64,000 nucleotides of DNA from Mytilus galloprovincialis (GCF_965363235.1 NC_134841.1:40143440-40207439); one strand, 5' to 3'. Shown: positions 21,791 through 35,767, counted from the stretch's first letter. The notes: a model not told the origin generated them from the sequence alone. Numbers and translations: made by a program.

Positions 21791-22931
21791 TTATTTTCGC
21801 TTATTTTGAAGGATAAAAGGAAAAATTGCGAAATTAAATTCCACGAAAATTTATGCATATGTATACATTTGTATGTGTAAACATTCCCCATTGTTATCCT
21901 CGATCGTGACATGACCATGTACCTATACTTGCAAAGACTAACACGACGAGTGCCAACAGTTGTACAAGAACTTTTACTTTTAAGTGCACTCGGGTTTATC
22001 TATAGCTATGGATTTTGTTGGTTTTAGTTTGTTTTGCTGTTTCTGTACTATTCGATTTTTCATCCCCGGAGTTGGCTGAAAATAATATAGAACAGAAACA
22101 GCAAAAAATAACTCAAACAACACAAACCCCATATAAACCTAGAAGTGAATTAGTCTTGTTTTTGTTTTATTTAAACAGTCAAATTCGATCGCGTATAAGG
22201 ATATACTAAGATGTTCCATTATATACCTTTATGTATTCTACTGATCGAAACTACCGAAACTAAAACGATAAAGGATCGAGATCTCCAAGAAATAATGTAA
22301 CTCTAAGACGTTTGTGTACACAAGTAACTAATAGGTGGTCGTCTAAATAGGCTGTTTTCTGTAATTTATTGAATCTAGTGTTGATTGCAGTACTTTTATA
22401 TACCTTCTCTGTTAAACTTATTTAAGACATTTCTTGACCCAAGCGATTTAATGCTTTTTATTTGTAAAAAAACATTATTTGTCAATAGATGTATGTTGCT
22501 TTTTTTGTTAATTAGAATTGCTGTCTTATTGAGACATTTCAAGTCATATACATATGTTAGGGATGGATTTAGATTAACGGTTTACTCAAGCAACAAATGA
22601 GAAAAATTGCATTTTTTTTAGAATTGTTCTGAAATGCACGAATGATATGGAAAAAATAAGATATTTTTGAGCAGATGTCTGGCTTAACAGGCAAGACCTT
22701 TGTCTACTTAAACACCTATACTTTTTATCATATAGTGTTACTGTATAGAGAGTTTAAGTTGCTAAACGATTTTCACTAGTTTTGTATTCTATTGTGATTT
22801 GATATGTTTGCTAGTTAATTGTCAATTTTCTGTAGTTCTATCACTTGATATCGGCAGTGCTTTTTTGGTTTTATAATTGAAAATCGTCATGCTTTGTAGT
22901 TCTATCATTGAAAATCGTCTATGATCTATAT

Positions 22932-23032
22932 TGAAGACATACTTTGACCTATAATGGATTACGTTTGTAAATTGTGACTTAGATGGAGAGTTTTCTCATT
23001 GGCACTCACATCTTCTTATATCTATCTATAGT
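22932..23032 (-). repeat. Family D repeat end, reverse
   Basis: 'tgaagacatactttgaccta' through 'tctcattggcactcacatct'; a similar reverse piece is at 42560-42660. Confidence 0.65.
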
Positions 23033-23699
23033 TTTATCTTTTAAAATCGTCAATGCTCTGTAGTTTTATCATTGAAAATCGTAAATGATCTGTTGTTTAT
23101 CTTCTTTATAGTACCACGGAACGAGGATATGAACAACTAATTTAAAATTCCACCGTGCGGCGTTTAAGAACGAGCCAAACATATACTGAATCAGCAATTA
23201 AAAGACCAAAGATGGAAACAAAGGAAACAATTTCATAAAAGAACCAACCGTTTGATTTGCGATAAAAAATATATATATATATAAAAAGGACAAGCAATAA
23301 TCAAATAAAGACAAGATAACATGCATTTGACTGGGGGGAGGCACAGATAGAACATACTAACTGCACAATGGTTGTATTAGTTTCTGAAATTTCAAATATC
23401 AAATATTTTGAGACATTGATTGACTAAATACACACTTAGTACAGTAAATTACGTATCAGGTACCGTTACTGTTATTAAACAAGAGGTTGTACTCATTAGA
23501 TCTGTACTAAGGAAAATAACATTGATACAAGGAAAAAGACTCAAACAAAAATATAACAAATGAAGTTTCTATTATTGCAAATAATATTGAAGATGTCTAA
23601 TCAATTGCCACCCTAAATGATTATTGAATTGGGCATAGAAACAAGATTACCACGACCTCACAAATGTGTAGTTGGTCAATGTGAAAAAAGATCTAAAAA

Positions 23700-23815
23700 G
23701 AGGTTGACACTGGCTGTTCGAGATATATAAATACACAGCCACGTCCGTTCGAAATTGATGCCACCGATAAAAGCCACGAGCAGGAATTGTGGCTGATAGA
23801 AAATCCGTTTAGTTC
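23700..23815 (+). repeat. Family G repeat fragment
   Basis: 'atataaatacacagccacgt' and 'gataaaagccacgagcagg' resemble 48715-48800 and, more weakly, 39640-39700. Confidence 0.4.
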
Positions 23816-24526
23816 TCAGAATCATTTAAGACAAAAACAAAGAATGTTTTTTAAACATATAGTTACACTTACACAACATACACGTTAGTAAAAATGCAAT
23901 AAAACATCAATATTAGTTACATTTTATAAATTATTCAACATTAACTGTAGAAACAGAAGAGAGATTAGCTAGAAAAATAATAAGATATTAATTTTGTCTT
24001 TAGAATGAAGTAACCCTTACTTTCCTTTTTCTATTTTCATCTAATGGAAACAACTATTTTTTATAAAACATAAATTTGCATGTACCAATTTGGTCTTAAA
24101 TGTTTGGCATTATAATAATTTTGTAACATTGTCTGTGCAACATAACTAACTAAATATTAAAAACTATAACTCCTTTTGTAGAAATTTTAAAACTATGTGT
24201 ATCTTTCATATATTTGAATAATATCTCGTCCAGAGAACAACTATAATGTATCAAACTTAAATTGGTGCTTTTAACGAATATTTCTTCAAATTATCTTCTG
24301 GTTTGCTAACTCTAACAGATTTCTCTTTTTTTCTAAAAATGGAAACTAAATAATTCTAATACTGCATGTACTATAATGTAAAGTACTCTGAATTATGAGT
24401 ACACAGTGAAACGATTTTAATCATTTTATCGTAATAAGAGATCTATCTAATGGTCTATTCCATTTGTATTTGTTTACCTAATCGAGTGATAAAATAAAAA
24501 AAAAGGGTTTATACAGTTTTTTTCAA

Positions 24527-27351
24527 TTATAGTTCGGTATCATTATGATCCGGGGGAAGTAATGGGGACTTTGGTGTTTCCTGGATTATTGGTTCTGGGT
24601 GTGATCTCATTGCTGCTCGGCGAGCCTCTTCTGAATTTGCTGACGATTCCTCAAGCCATCTCATGAAACGATTGTCAAAATGATGGTTACTGTTCACATG
24701 TTTCATTCTTGCGTCAGGACATGATGTTAGTGAATTGTGTACATCAAGATTATGCGAACTAAGAGAAGACTGATAAATTTCCTTAGGTTTAGGTTTGCAT
24801 TGTTCTACAAAATAAGTGTTTACAACATTTGCTATCGTTTCCGGTTCCTGTTCTTCTTCCTCCTGAAAGAAGATCATCTCATTGTTATGCAAATTTTCGT
24901 GCAATCGAGGTCGCAAAAGATGACCTTCATTCGGATAGCGATCCGGACTACTTTGTGGTCTAGCTTTCAAAAATGTCTTTTGTGCGTTTAAACAAGGTGT
25001 AAATGAACTTTTAGGTCTTTGAGTAGTATTAACGGTCAATCTCGGTTCAATGACTGGTTTTGGTGCCGAGGCAGCACGTGGTACCGCCACATTTGCGTTC
25101 AGACTATTTTTCATGGGGACTCGTCTTATGATATAATCATTATCATGGTTTGTGTTTACAGATGGTGTTAAATATGTTGGGTCATGATTTAATTTCAATC
25201 GTCTTTTAAACAATTGAAGTGATGTATGAATTGTTGCCTGCCGTTTTGCTGCCTCAGTTCGCCGATGCCGCAGATTTGGTTTGCTCATTCTACCGGGTTT
25301 TTCATTGGATTGAATAGCACTACCGCGCACTTCACAACTTAATTGAGCATGTTCTCTTTCCCTAGGTTCATAGTCCTCTTGCATTTTGCTCTTTTTGTGT
25401 TCCTCTTGTATATGAAATCTCACGTTTTTAATTTTTGTTTCTTGTTTTAGGTCTCCCGGCAGACTCCAGTGACGTTTATCTGGATCCTCAATATCTACAT
25501 TGTATACGTGACTGGGATCTTTTGATTCCCCATGCAAGACATAATTTTCAATTGATGGAAATTCCTTACTCCTACTGCTGTTTGCTTCTCTTATGAACTT
25601 GAGATGAGATCGTTTAACTCTCTCTAATTGTCGTTCATTTTTATCACTAGGTTTTAACATAGTTCCTGTATTACCTTTCCGTTTTATTTGGTATATCAAT
25701 GGATTTTGATTTTTCAAAGGCTTATCGTTTTCCTTGCCTGGTTCTTCGTGGATCATGCCTACTATTTGTTTACGTATTACTTCCGCATTTGGTGATTTAG
25801 GCGTGCGTGGTGTATGTAGAGGCTCATGTGCCGAGTTACACACCCGCAACATCTTTGGCACAACTAAAATCCTAAATAAAGAAAACATAATCATTCAGTT
25901 ATTAAAAAAAACACGATTGAATAAGTATCGGAAAAGTTGTGGTACAAGGATACATCGTGACTTTGCAAACTATTAAGGTACCTACTTATGCCACTATATT
26001 TCGACATTCAAAGATCTGACAGTTTTGGCAAAAGTATACTTGTATGAAATTAGTACACGCAATAAATGTTTCAGAAACAACGATGAGATACACTTTTTGT
26101 TGGAATATTTTAACAAAATATACGGTTTCATAAAAGGAAACTAGAGAATACACTACTAACTAGTATATAATCAATTGTAATATAATAAAAGATGACGACG
26201 GATATGTTCCAATCTTCTTAAAAATAATCTTGTCATCTTTTTCTCCGAATATGACCTACCGAGTAAGACTCATCAGGTTTGTAAGTACATGAGCAATACC
26301 ACGGGTGCTACGTGTGGAGCAGGATCGGCCTAATACACTTAGCACATTAGATCACCAACGGGTTTTTTAGGCTTTGTGTTACTCAGTCCTAAGTTTTCTA
26401 TGTTGTGTTTTGTATACTGTTGTTGGTATTTTTTGTTTTTTCTGCTTTGCCATGGCGTTGTCAGTTCAATTTTGACTTATGAGTTTGGATGTCCCTTTGG
26501 TAACTTCGCCTCTTTTTTTGTGACCATAGGATAATTCGTATTTTTATTCTTATTTCTATATATTTGTTGTTGGGGAAAACAACCCTTTTATAATGTGATC
26601 AATGTTCCTGTAGGCATTTATTCGTTTTTATGAGATTGGACCAGTATGTGACGAATCACTAACTTCTCTGGTAATTTCACCAACCTAAATCTAATACACT
26701 GTTAAAAATGTTCGGATTTTGATTGATGAGAATACGAGTTCTAAATACTTGAAGGAGATCAAAATACCTGAGATGAATGTAATGTCTCAGCAGATCGTTG
26801 TTTAGGAACAAACTCCCTTTTTTAAGTATTTATATTTTATCAGCACTAGTGATCATGACTACCACATGACAGTTGAAGTATATACTCTTTTACTACTAAG
26901 AACCAAGAACGCCGTATCCCATAAAATAGACTAAGCAATTCTACAGTAAAAACTTTTTTCACATTTTATCAAATGCATAACAAATTGGTGAGAGGGATGG
27001 GACTATAAATTCTATAAAACTTATAGCACAAATCGAATAAATTTGATTGCTTATTTTTATTTGTCAGTCAAAAAAAAAGTCTAAACGATGAAATGTATTT
27101 AAGACAGTGGGATCCCAAATTAATCGAAGTCGATGCCTTTTTCCGCAACTACACTGAAAGCAAGTAATAAAAAGAATTGATTTTACATATAATTCAGTTA
27201 AGATTCCATTTTACTACAATATCAGAAGAATCCTAGTAGGTGAAAATCTTTAAAAAAAATACTTTTCTAAATTCTAAAATAATGGTTAAATTTTAGAAAC
27301 AAACCTGTCACCGTCACGGAACTGGTACAACTTTAACATTAAGTCCGCCAT
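24527..27351 (-). CDS. Two-exon gene, unrecognised basic 463-aa protein
   Basis: Exon 1 codes for residues 1-15 and part of 16 (27351-27305: M-A-D-L-M-L-K-L-Y-Q-F-R-D-G-D) and ends GACAG before GTTTGT. Exon 2 is 25871-24527, after TTTATTTAG. The junction rebuilds an arginine and keeps the frame, so this start is preferred over the exon-2 ATG at 25894, which would lie in the intron. The intron is 1433 bp and holds a family C repeat. The protein is basic and mostly low complexity: T-P-R-T-P-K-S-P near residue 35, an L-R-H-R-R-T-E-A-A-K-R helix, two R-P-x-S-S motifs (R-P-K-S-S, R-P-Q-S-S) and an acidic E-E-E-E-Q-E-P run. It has no signal peptide or membrane segment. Cytoskeletal or ciliary scaffolds often look like this, but that is only an impression. 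Confidence 0.7.
26310..26520 (+). repeat. Family C repeat inside the intron of the 463-aa gene
   Basis: 'gtggagcaggatcggcctaa', 'ttgccatggcgttgtcagtt' and 'tatgagtttggatgtccctt' match family C. The neighbouring gene is on the opposite strand. Confidence 0.75.
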
Positions 27352-27824
27352 ATTCCAGATGTTAGTTAGAAAAGAACTTTTCAAATGCTGACAATTTCAC
27401 AATATATGATATAACATTTAAAAGTTTAATTGCCAGTTTATAAATAAACATTTATAGAACTTTATGAAAGGCGTTCGGTTTATAATGACAACCATTCAAC
27501 CCTACTGTAAAGAATTAATTTCAAGTGGTAATTATCTATATATATAATAAGTTAAATGAATTTGATACGTAAAATCGTACATGTATATAATAGATAGCTG
27601 GCATATATGAGAATGTCGAGGCCATACTCGTAAATAAATGATAAGAATGTATAATGAGTGCGAAAACCCACAAATTGTGATACCTTTTGTTTGATTACGC
27701 ACAAAACATATACATATATGTGTTCAGTTTAATTTCAATTACAAACTAAAAGTAAGCGTGACTCTACGTCATTTAGTAAAACAATAAAAGGGTAGTAGAG
27801 AACACATGGTGACCCTGCTTTGCA

Positions 27825-28070
27825 GATTTAAGAGAGAGGCGAAAGATACTAAAGGTACATCTAAACTTATAAGTTAAAAATAAACTGAAAACGCAATGGC
27901 AAGATAGGAAAAGAGACCAAAAAGACAAACATCAGTATACAAACCACAACATAGAAAACTAAGAATGAGCAACATTAACAGCACCAGAAATTGGGGGCGT
28001 TCTCATGCTCCCCCCCCCCCCCCCCCCCCCGAGTTCTCATGTGCTCTGGAAAGGTGAAAATGTTGCTTAT
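27825..28070 (-). repeat. Family C repeat, reverse, with a 21-bp poly-C tract
   Basis: 'gagaggcgaaagatactaaa', 'aaaacgcaatggcaagatag' and 'caacatagaaaactaagaat' are family C in reverse. A homopolymer of 21 C occupies 28010-28030. Confidence 0.7.
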
Positions 28071-31000
28071 GCTAGCACAATTTAAACCCGTTGACAAGTC
28101 CAATTCGGTAGGTTGTCTTTTATTTCTTGTTTAAGGAAGTGGTCATCGTGTTTGCAGCTGTGTTATGCGGGTTCTATATGTTATATGGTCTGTATTGTCT
28201 CATATGATAATGTAGCATAAATCAAACGGTAAATCAATCAATGATATTTATGGACATATGGTCTTTATAAAAATAATAAAAACAGGAGATTTTTGAGAAA
28301 GTAAAACTTGTTGTAAGATTTTTTATGATTGTATGTAACTATTTTGACTGTCTTTGTTTGAACGTCTGTTCATCACATCCGAGGAGTCAGTTGTGGGTAG
28401 GTGATTGGTTTCGTCTGCTTTTTAGTAATTTCTGATATCATTTTTATATACATTGGGCCTTGTTCACACGTCAAAAATTGAAAGTGTTTATGTTCAGAGC
28501 GCATGTCTCGATTTGTACCAGGTATGCATAAAACTTAGAAATTCACAAACTTTTGAAATCATGAAATGACATTTATCTATTCATGATAGGTGCATAAGAA
28601 ACTGGAAAATTGACTAATCATAACTAGACATTTCTTCGTCATGTGACAAATTTCAAAAAGGTCATTAACTACATGTACATGCAGAATGTTTGAAATCACT
28701 CGTATTTAAAAGTACCTCATCAATTTATGAATATTCTTACCGTATACATTGAAAGAAATTGAATTTTACATAAAAATATATTTTCTCTCTTTAATTATTT
28801 GTTCATCCTAAGTTTTTTGTTGACAGTTTGTCGAAACGTGTACAATAAGTGCATTTAATTACCCAAATGTATTTACATAGTGTATTTAATTTACTCTTAA
28901 TATCTAAACGGTAGGTGGCAATACTCAATGGAAATGAATTATTTTAAAGGACAAACTTTCAATTCGCTTAGTCCTTAATTGATATCTCATAAAAAGCAAA
29001 ATTGTTTAGTGCATAAACATTTATTTTCAGTTCTATGCCGCGATAATGACTATCATTTTCTTTTATAAGTTCAAAGATATATTGGAGTTTATTAATCATC
29101 ACTAGTCAATAAAATTGCGGCACAAGACTATCGTGAATACATGTACATGGTGAAAAAATCATACCTGAATTTTCTCCGATATATTGATTTTATTAATTTT
29201 TGCTTAAAGGGCTACGAGATACAAAACAAATAAAATATATTATTTTTATCAATCATTAATGAAGGTGAAATAGTGAAATAAAAATTCGGTTTTAAAAGCA
29301 AGTAGGTACAAGTATGTAAAGATTAGATACGGAATATCGCTGGTGAATTATTCACTTGGAAGTGAATAATTTGACCTTATTGAATCCGTATTCATATAAA
29401 CTTCTATTTAACTCCTTAGTTAGAGATGGGCTACGCATGAGTTATTCGTAATCAGTTATTAAAATGAAGAGAATGTCAACATTGAAATGAAACAAGATAC
29501 CCCTTTTGATCGAATGGTTCGATCCATAAAAACTCATTCTTAAAAGGCAAAAACGATGATTATTAACATATATTTTAATATTTAATATGAAATCAAACAG
29601 ACCTAGAAAAATCCTATTGCACGAGCTCGCTACCTATCATATTATTTCTATATTTATGTTTATATCCAGCGATATGACCGTCGGCAGTATTCAGGGGTCA
29701 CAACGATTCTAGACACGAAATGTTGATACTTATTATCGATCCTATGCATGTTTTTAAATTGTTTATTTTAGACTTTTCATCAATTTGATATACGTTTTAA
29801 TATGTTATAAATCATATATAAAAGTTTGAGTCAATTCTGTGAACATGAATTTGACAGAAAGTGTCCCTTTAATATCCAGTTGCAATATTTTAATCGCTTA
29901 CAGGACGATGTATTCATAGAAAAAATTAAATATTTCCCAATATCCATCCGTTTGGCGATGACATTTTTAAGTGTGTTTTTTTTAATTGGTGATAAACGTC
30001 CAGTAGCAAACATTTCATGCATTTTCATCACAATGTATCAAAATTGATGATTAATTCTGCAGTTTACATATACACATTTGACTATGAGATTTTTTCGACT
30101 GTTAAAAATAGAACAACCAAATTTTCAACAAAAGGATTGCTGTAAAGCATCCGTTTCCTTTACTGAATCTTATAGTACATAATATTTATATCAAAAAGTA
30201 GATGATTTGTAGCATCGAATGGAAAGCAACGAAACAGCTGTGCTTACATGTAATCAATCACTGAAGAGTAAGTTTTAGATCAACCAAAATGTTGCCAAAA
30301 AATGAGAAAAATGTCGTTGAATTGATAGAATTTAAGTACCTACAACACACGACTTTCTACTAGTGCTATACAGATTTGACAATAAATTATAAAAATGTGC
30401 AATGTAATCCATTTTCAGTAGATAGCATATACATGTTTATCAATTATAATTTTAAATATCTGTATATAGCTTTCCAAAGGTATGAAAACTGAAATACAGT
30501 AACTAATAAATTACAGTTAAGACATGAAAATCTTATCCAAATATTTAATCAACTATACCTTGTCGTACTTGTTACATGAAGGTTGTAGAACTATAACATT
30601 GAATCAATATAAGTCAAATATAGAAATACCAAAACTTCACATTTGGAAAAAAATGACTAAGGCCAAATATACACGATTTTATTTTCCTGATGACCTCGAC
30701 TTATACCTTTAAAATATTAATTCAATTAAAGATTTCATCATCACAAGTGTTTATCATTCCCAGTTAAATATGTTTATGTTTCTTATTTATTTAAATTCGG
30801 TTTAAAAAATTTATTCTAGATCTAGTTTTGTTATCTATAACGGGTTCGAAACGAAACAAGCCCAAGATCTATCAAGTAAAAAGATAAAGCCAACGAAAAA
30901 AATGTTTGCCTATCCTAAGAAGTTATTGATTTGCTTGTTAAAAATGCATGTACATATTTATTAATTCATCAAATATTCCTTGTAATGTTTTCTTTTCGTG

Positions 31001-33358
31001 ATTAATGTTGAGTGTTTTCTTAGTGTATGATCATGACTATAGTTACCAATTACCAAGAAATTATCAGGCATATTCACAAAGGCGTAAACTAACTGCTGCT
31101 AGATATATACATTTGATTGTTAGAGAGATTCAGATATCAAATGCAACTGCAAATGAGTACAAGACCAATACCGGGTCTGGACCTGCTTTATTGCATGCAA
31201 ACATGTATTATACAGCTGGAGCATGTAAAAAAAATCACAAAAATTCTGAACTCAAAAGCCCAACACATCAAACAAATGGATAATAACTGTCATATTCCTG
31301 ACCTGAAACATACATTTTCAAATGTACAAATGTAGAAGTGGTCGTTCCTTTCATTGAAACCAAACGAACTTTGACAAAAATGTTCCTTGTACAATAAGTG
31401 ATGTAAAATTCCAAACTATCGGCAAGCTGGAAGTGGACGCTCGGCAGAGGTTACATTTGTCTACACGATACAACTAAACATTATAAAGCTACAGACCATT
31501 TATACAATCATTCCCTTCCATATATAGAAGGCAAGAAAAGTTTGACGAATCAAATTTTTCGTCCCAAAGTCTGACGGACGGGCGAAGGGAGTCAAGTTGC
31601 TTCTTTCTAACAGTTTTGTGTGGTAAATTTAAAGAGCTAGATATAGATACAGATTGATAGTACTACATTTATAAGTGCAATCAAACTTACATGTTAAGCA
31701 AGGTTGAATATCCTTGATATCATCAGCACAGCAGTTAATTAACTAGTACTTCTTTGGTACTGGCATGATTTAAATGGTATTTGTTTTAAAACTAAGATTG
31801 TAACTACCTTAAACATAGCTGACACTATTAGGCGATGTTAACTGTTCTCTAATTGAAGGTTCTTTTGTGTTGGTTTTGACGCATCTTTAGCACCACAAGA
31901 TATTTTTTTCTTTCCGAACATGTTTTGTTTCTAAAGCAGTGTATTTGATAAGGGACAACTTTTGTAGATTTATGAATGCAATATCTTTTATAGTATTTAA
32001 AAAAAAATTACTACCCCATTTTGATTACATAAAGAACATATCTTTCGTAATACCTATATACATGTAATTATGATTTGGTTGACCGATACTGCCCAACGTC
32101 TGACGCCAAAATATACAGTCAGAAATAAGTCTTAGAATTGACACAATTGTAAATAATACATTCGAATTCGTCATGTAAAAACAAAATTGAAATATTGATT
32201 TACAAATGATACTTCCAAACTGAAGCAAGTTTTAAACATTTACAAATGTATATAACCAATTTTGATCCAGGAACCAGTGTCTTAGTATTTGCATTTATTC
32301 ATTTATATAACAAATGTTGACCAAGGAACCAGTGGTAGTATTTGAATTTGATTTAACTAATTGATGCATTTTGACTGTAAAATTAATTTTCAGATTATGT
32401 AATGCAAAAACCATAAGATTGCAACTATTTCAAGCAACAAATATGACCTCAAAAGTAATCACATGCTCCCCTGTTGAGGTGAATTTTGGTTTTGCTGCTC
32501 ACGAAAGTTTTGTGTATTGAGCCCCTCCCCTACTTTCCCATGCATAATTAAAACATATCAAATGTACGGAAATCAATATTATGTGCTTGATTATTAAAAA
32601 GACAAAAAATGACCAAGCTTACCACAGATTTCTAGAATGACTCCATGCAGTTCAATCAAATAAATCCAATATGAGCCAGAGAAAATACATGATGTCCAGT
32701 TGGTTTAGAATTCTTAAAACAACTAACTACGACCTTCTAGCATTAGACTCGAACGACATCAAGTCGTTTGATCAATTGAATGATATTAATCCATGTAACC
32801 GTCAATTTTAATACATATAAATCGAAGACATGTATCCTATTTAGCAAAAAAACACAAGACATTGAAAAGATATGTAAAATCAGAACAATAAAGAGTATTT
32901 AAAGTTTAAGAATGGTCATGTGCTGTGTCATTTTAAAGTTAGATAGTATCACAACTTCTATTCATGCTTATCAAAAGAGGATCTGGTCTTTTGTGATTTG
33001 ATTCCAATTGAAGAACTATATGTACCTTGTGTTTACTCGGATTGCGATATTTGATATAATATACAAGGCATATTGAACAATATTATATCTTCTTTATTAA
33101 AAATCTGCAAATTTGGACATCTAATATTTCATACGTTTTGATCTATTTTCTCATTCTTGTCATGATTTTAATTAGGTTATTGAGTTACTGGGAAAATATG
33201 CCATTATTTCTCCTTGTCAAGTCTGTTTAATGCAAATAATGAAAAAAAGAAGATGAGGGTTACAAATCCTCGAGGTATCATCATCATCATGATAGAAAAA
33301 ACTTGATGATGCAACGCTACGATTATCTTTTATTCTTTTTGTTTGTATTTGTTATGCC
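28071..33358. other. No gene recognised
   Basis: AT-rich, gene-free as far as I can tell. Two overlapping ORFs on opposite strands near 29830-30040 and those at 30524-30712 and 31005-31335 have no recognisable motif or splice support. A short (ATC)n run lies near 33278. No clear dispersed repeat was recognised here. Confidence 0.4.
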
Positions 33359-33363
33359 TTTAA

Positions 33364-34110
33364 GGTGGTACGTAACACTACAGGGAGATAACTCTGTAAA
33401 ATCATCTAAACGTTTTAATTACGTTGTGTTGTTCAGGAACTATCAAGCTTTTCAATGATCAAAAAAAGTGTTTGTCAAACTGCTATAGGTGTAACACCAC
33501 TAATTCAGGCCCGGCCAGAAAGCACATACCAGAAAGTAGTACATATTTAACACAAAATAGTTCCTACGCATGGACATAACTTTCAATATATTTAGAATAT
33601 TTTACTAATTTTGGTATCAAATGAAAGCTGCATGACTGGTGATCATTGCAGAACAATTTTAGACTGATAAATTTGAATAATAAAAAAATGGCATGAAATT
33701 TAAAAAGGAGGGTAGATTTTGCCTTTTTGTCAGATCGGAAGTACCTGTTTTGGTACATCCGAAGTTCCGGGAACCAGTTCTTTCTTATATGCAATGTAAG
33801 GTATGTTGATTTTTTCAGTACAGGACACCAGAAGGTGTTGCTTTGACATGCAATGATTGTCACTTTATTTGAACTTAAGATAAAAGAGCTGTGACCACTG
33901 GAAATTGAGGAATTTAACATAGAAAGCAATGGGGCCATTAATTAGTGGTGTACTTCCTATATAACCAGTGTAATTTTTCTGATAAAACGGTTGGTTCAAA
34001 TATTTTGAAATTTTTATATTTTTGTAAAAGGGCCAAAGTAAGTTCTTTGTCAAAATTTTAAGAAAATTGAACGAGCCAAATTAATTTTAGTTAAAGTGTT
34101 GGGTACCACC
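33364..34110. mobile_element. ~750-bp non-autonomous element flanked by TTAA
   Basis: Starts GGTGGTACGTAACACT after TTAA (33360-33363). It ends in AGTGTTGGGTACCACC before TTAA (34111-34114), an imperfect inverted terminal repeat of about 16 bp. No transposase is present. The 124-aa minus ORF inside is unlikely to be real. TTAA target sites suggest a piggyBac- or Kolobok-like origin; that part is inference. Confidence 0.65.
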
Positions 34111-34343
34111 TTAAATCGGCAAAGACTGATTAAATGACAAAGTTCACTTTTTGGAGATATGGCTAATGAATTTCAACTTTGATATTATAAATATCACAAA
34201 GACCACAACTTGGTCCATTTCATTTAAAATCTCTAATGTTTGGTATACACATATCTTTATGATTGTAAATTATAGGCTCCAAAGTCAGCACATGTTTGGG
34301 ACTTTGTAGAAATACAATGACTTTGTTCTTATTCTTTAATAGT

Positions 34344-34508
34344 CAGAGGCGGATTTAGGGGGGGGGGGGAGCTAGGGGGCCCGGGCCCCCCTTTTTGGGA
34401 AAAAATTTGGTTGCTTATATAGGGAATCACTGAAGCGTGACTGGAGCGGGCCCCCTCTTAGGTCAGTCAGTGGGCCCCCACTTATGAAAATTTCTGGATC
34501 CACCACTG
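34344..34508. mobile_element. 165-bp MITE with G/C-rich interior
   Basis: CAGAGGCGGATTTA at the left end faces TGGATCCACCACTG at the right, an imperfect inverted repeat. ATAGT lies on both sides. The interior is G- and C-rich ('gggggcccgggccccccttt'). CAG-ended 'aggcggat' elements of this kind are widespread in invertebrates and are usually placed near hAT. Confidence 0.7.
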
Positions 34509-34979
34509 ATAGTAAAAGCTTTAAAAAAATATTAGCTGCAAACTACGATCTAACTCGGAGGTACCAATGTTTAGAATTCAGAGAAACATAAAAAAAATTC
34601 TGGATCAGGGATGGCGAACAAAGTTAATTATGCTTAAAAAATGGACCAAAACTGTCTTCACAAAACAACTAATACAAGTAAAGGGGTCATTGATAACTTG
34701 ATAATTTATAAGAAAAATTTAGTCTATAAAAATGTTGTTATATCACAGTTATAATATCTATGTGACATTTAAACAATACGTGAACTGTTAGCATGACTTT
34801 TGTACCTATCCATAACTGATAAAATGAAAGAAAGAAAAACGTAGAGTAAGTGTTGTCCCTTTGAGATATTGGTATTTTATGAATTTTGTCTCATTAACAT
34901 TAATTTATATCCTTTCTTTGAATAAAGCCTTTTATCCTCAAAAATGGAAGACCGTCTTTATACGAGATTGGATTTTGAT

Positions 34980-35145
34980 TTTTGGTGTTTTAACGCCACT
35001 TTTAAGCACCGCATTTAGGCTATTTCGTGGCGGCCAGTTTTTATTGGTGAAGGAAGTAGGAGTGCCCAGAGAAACCTTCGATAGGAAAACTGACAATCGT
35101 AGTATTTAAGATTGGAGTCGACTGCACCCACACGAAAAGCAACGA
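34980..35145 (-). mobile_element. SINE body fragment lacking the tRNA-like head
   Basis: 'gtgttttaacgccac', 'ggcggccagtttttattggt' and 'gcacccacacg' match the body of the SINE at 61213-61445 in the same order. The tRNA-related part is missing. Confidence 0.65.
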
Positions 35146-35185
35146 CGGAAATTTGCATGCAAAATGAAAATAAATAAATGATTAA

Positions 35186-35767
35186 GGTTCATGTGGACCC
35201 TATGGTTAAAATGGCCGTATTTTCACCTCAAAATTTTCTCTGAGTACAGGCAAACCTGTGCATCTGGAAAAGTTTTAAGGCATAGCATGCCCTAGATAAA
35301 TAGAATTCAAATGCATTGTTTGATTTAGAAAATTCATAACTTAACTGGATTTTGCCGTACACTTTTTTTCGTCTTTGCAGAGGATGGTAAAATTAACAAA
35401 CAGTTGAGTTAACCTTGATATGGTCCACTCAGGTACACAGTTTAAAAAACCAATTATTGTCAGGTATCTATTGTCCATCTAATGTCCATGTCAATTAAAA
35501 ATGCTCACTTTTATTTTTACCTGTGGGGAAGTTCTCAAACCTGTTTCCCCACTTAGTTTATTTTGGCACCTTCTGGAGGAATGAAAAAAAAGTGCACGGC
35601 AAAATCCTGGTAAGTTTTTATTTTTCTAAAATATAAAACATATTTAAATTCATTTATCTAGGGCATGCTATGCCTTAAAACTTTTCCAGATGCACAGGTT
35701 TGCCTGTACACAGAGAAAATTTTGAGGTGAAAATACGTCCATTTTAGCCATAGGGTCCACATGAACC
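35186..35767. mobile_element. ~580-bp palindromic element flanked by TTAA
   Basis: Arms of about 180 bp (35186-35370 and about 35587-35767) are about 90% reverse complementary by eye. Both start GGTTCATGTGGACCCTATGG. TTAA lies directly outside both ends. The ~215-bp centre is unrelated and noncoding. Confidence 0.8.

Larger units (their letters stand above)
20304..24526. other. No gene recognised; several family D repeats
   Basis: AT-rich. Holds family D pieces at 20690-20860 (-), 21451-21640 (+) and 22932-23032 (-), a family B-like piece at 21665-21790 and a family G piece at 23700-23815. A (TA)n run lies at about 23266-23282. No supported coding exon was seen. Confidence 0.45.

Noticed and set aside
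28071-33358. Several 60-90-aa ORFs
   Set aside because: Length and composition (rich in N, K, I, Y and F) are those of chance ORFs in AT-rich DNA, and no splice or motif support was found.
33564-33938. 124-aa minus ORF
   Set aside because: Located wholly inside the TTAA-flanked non-autonomous element, with no motif.
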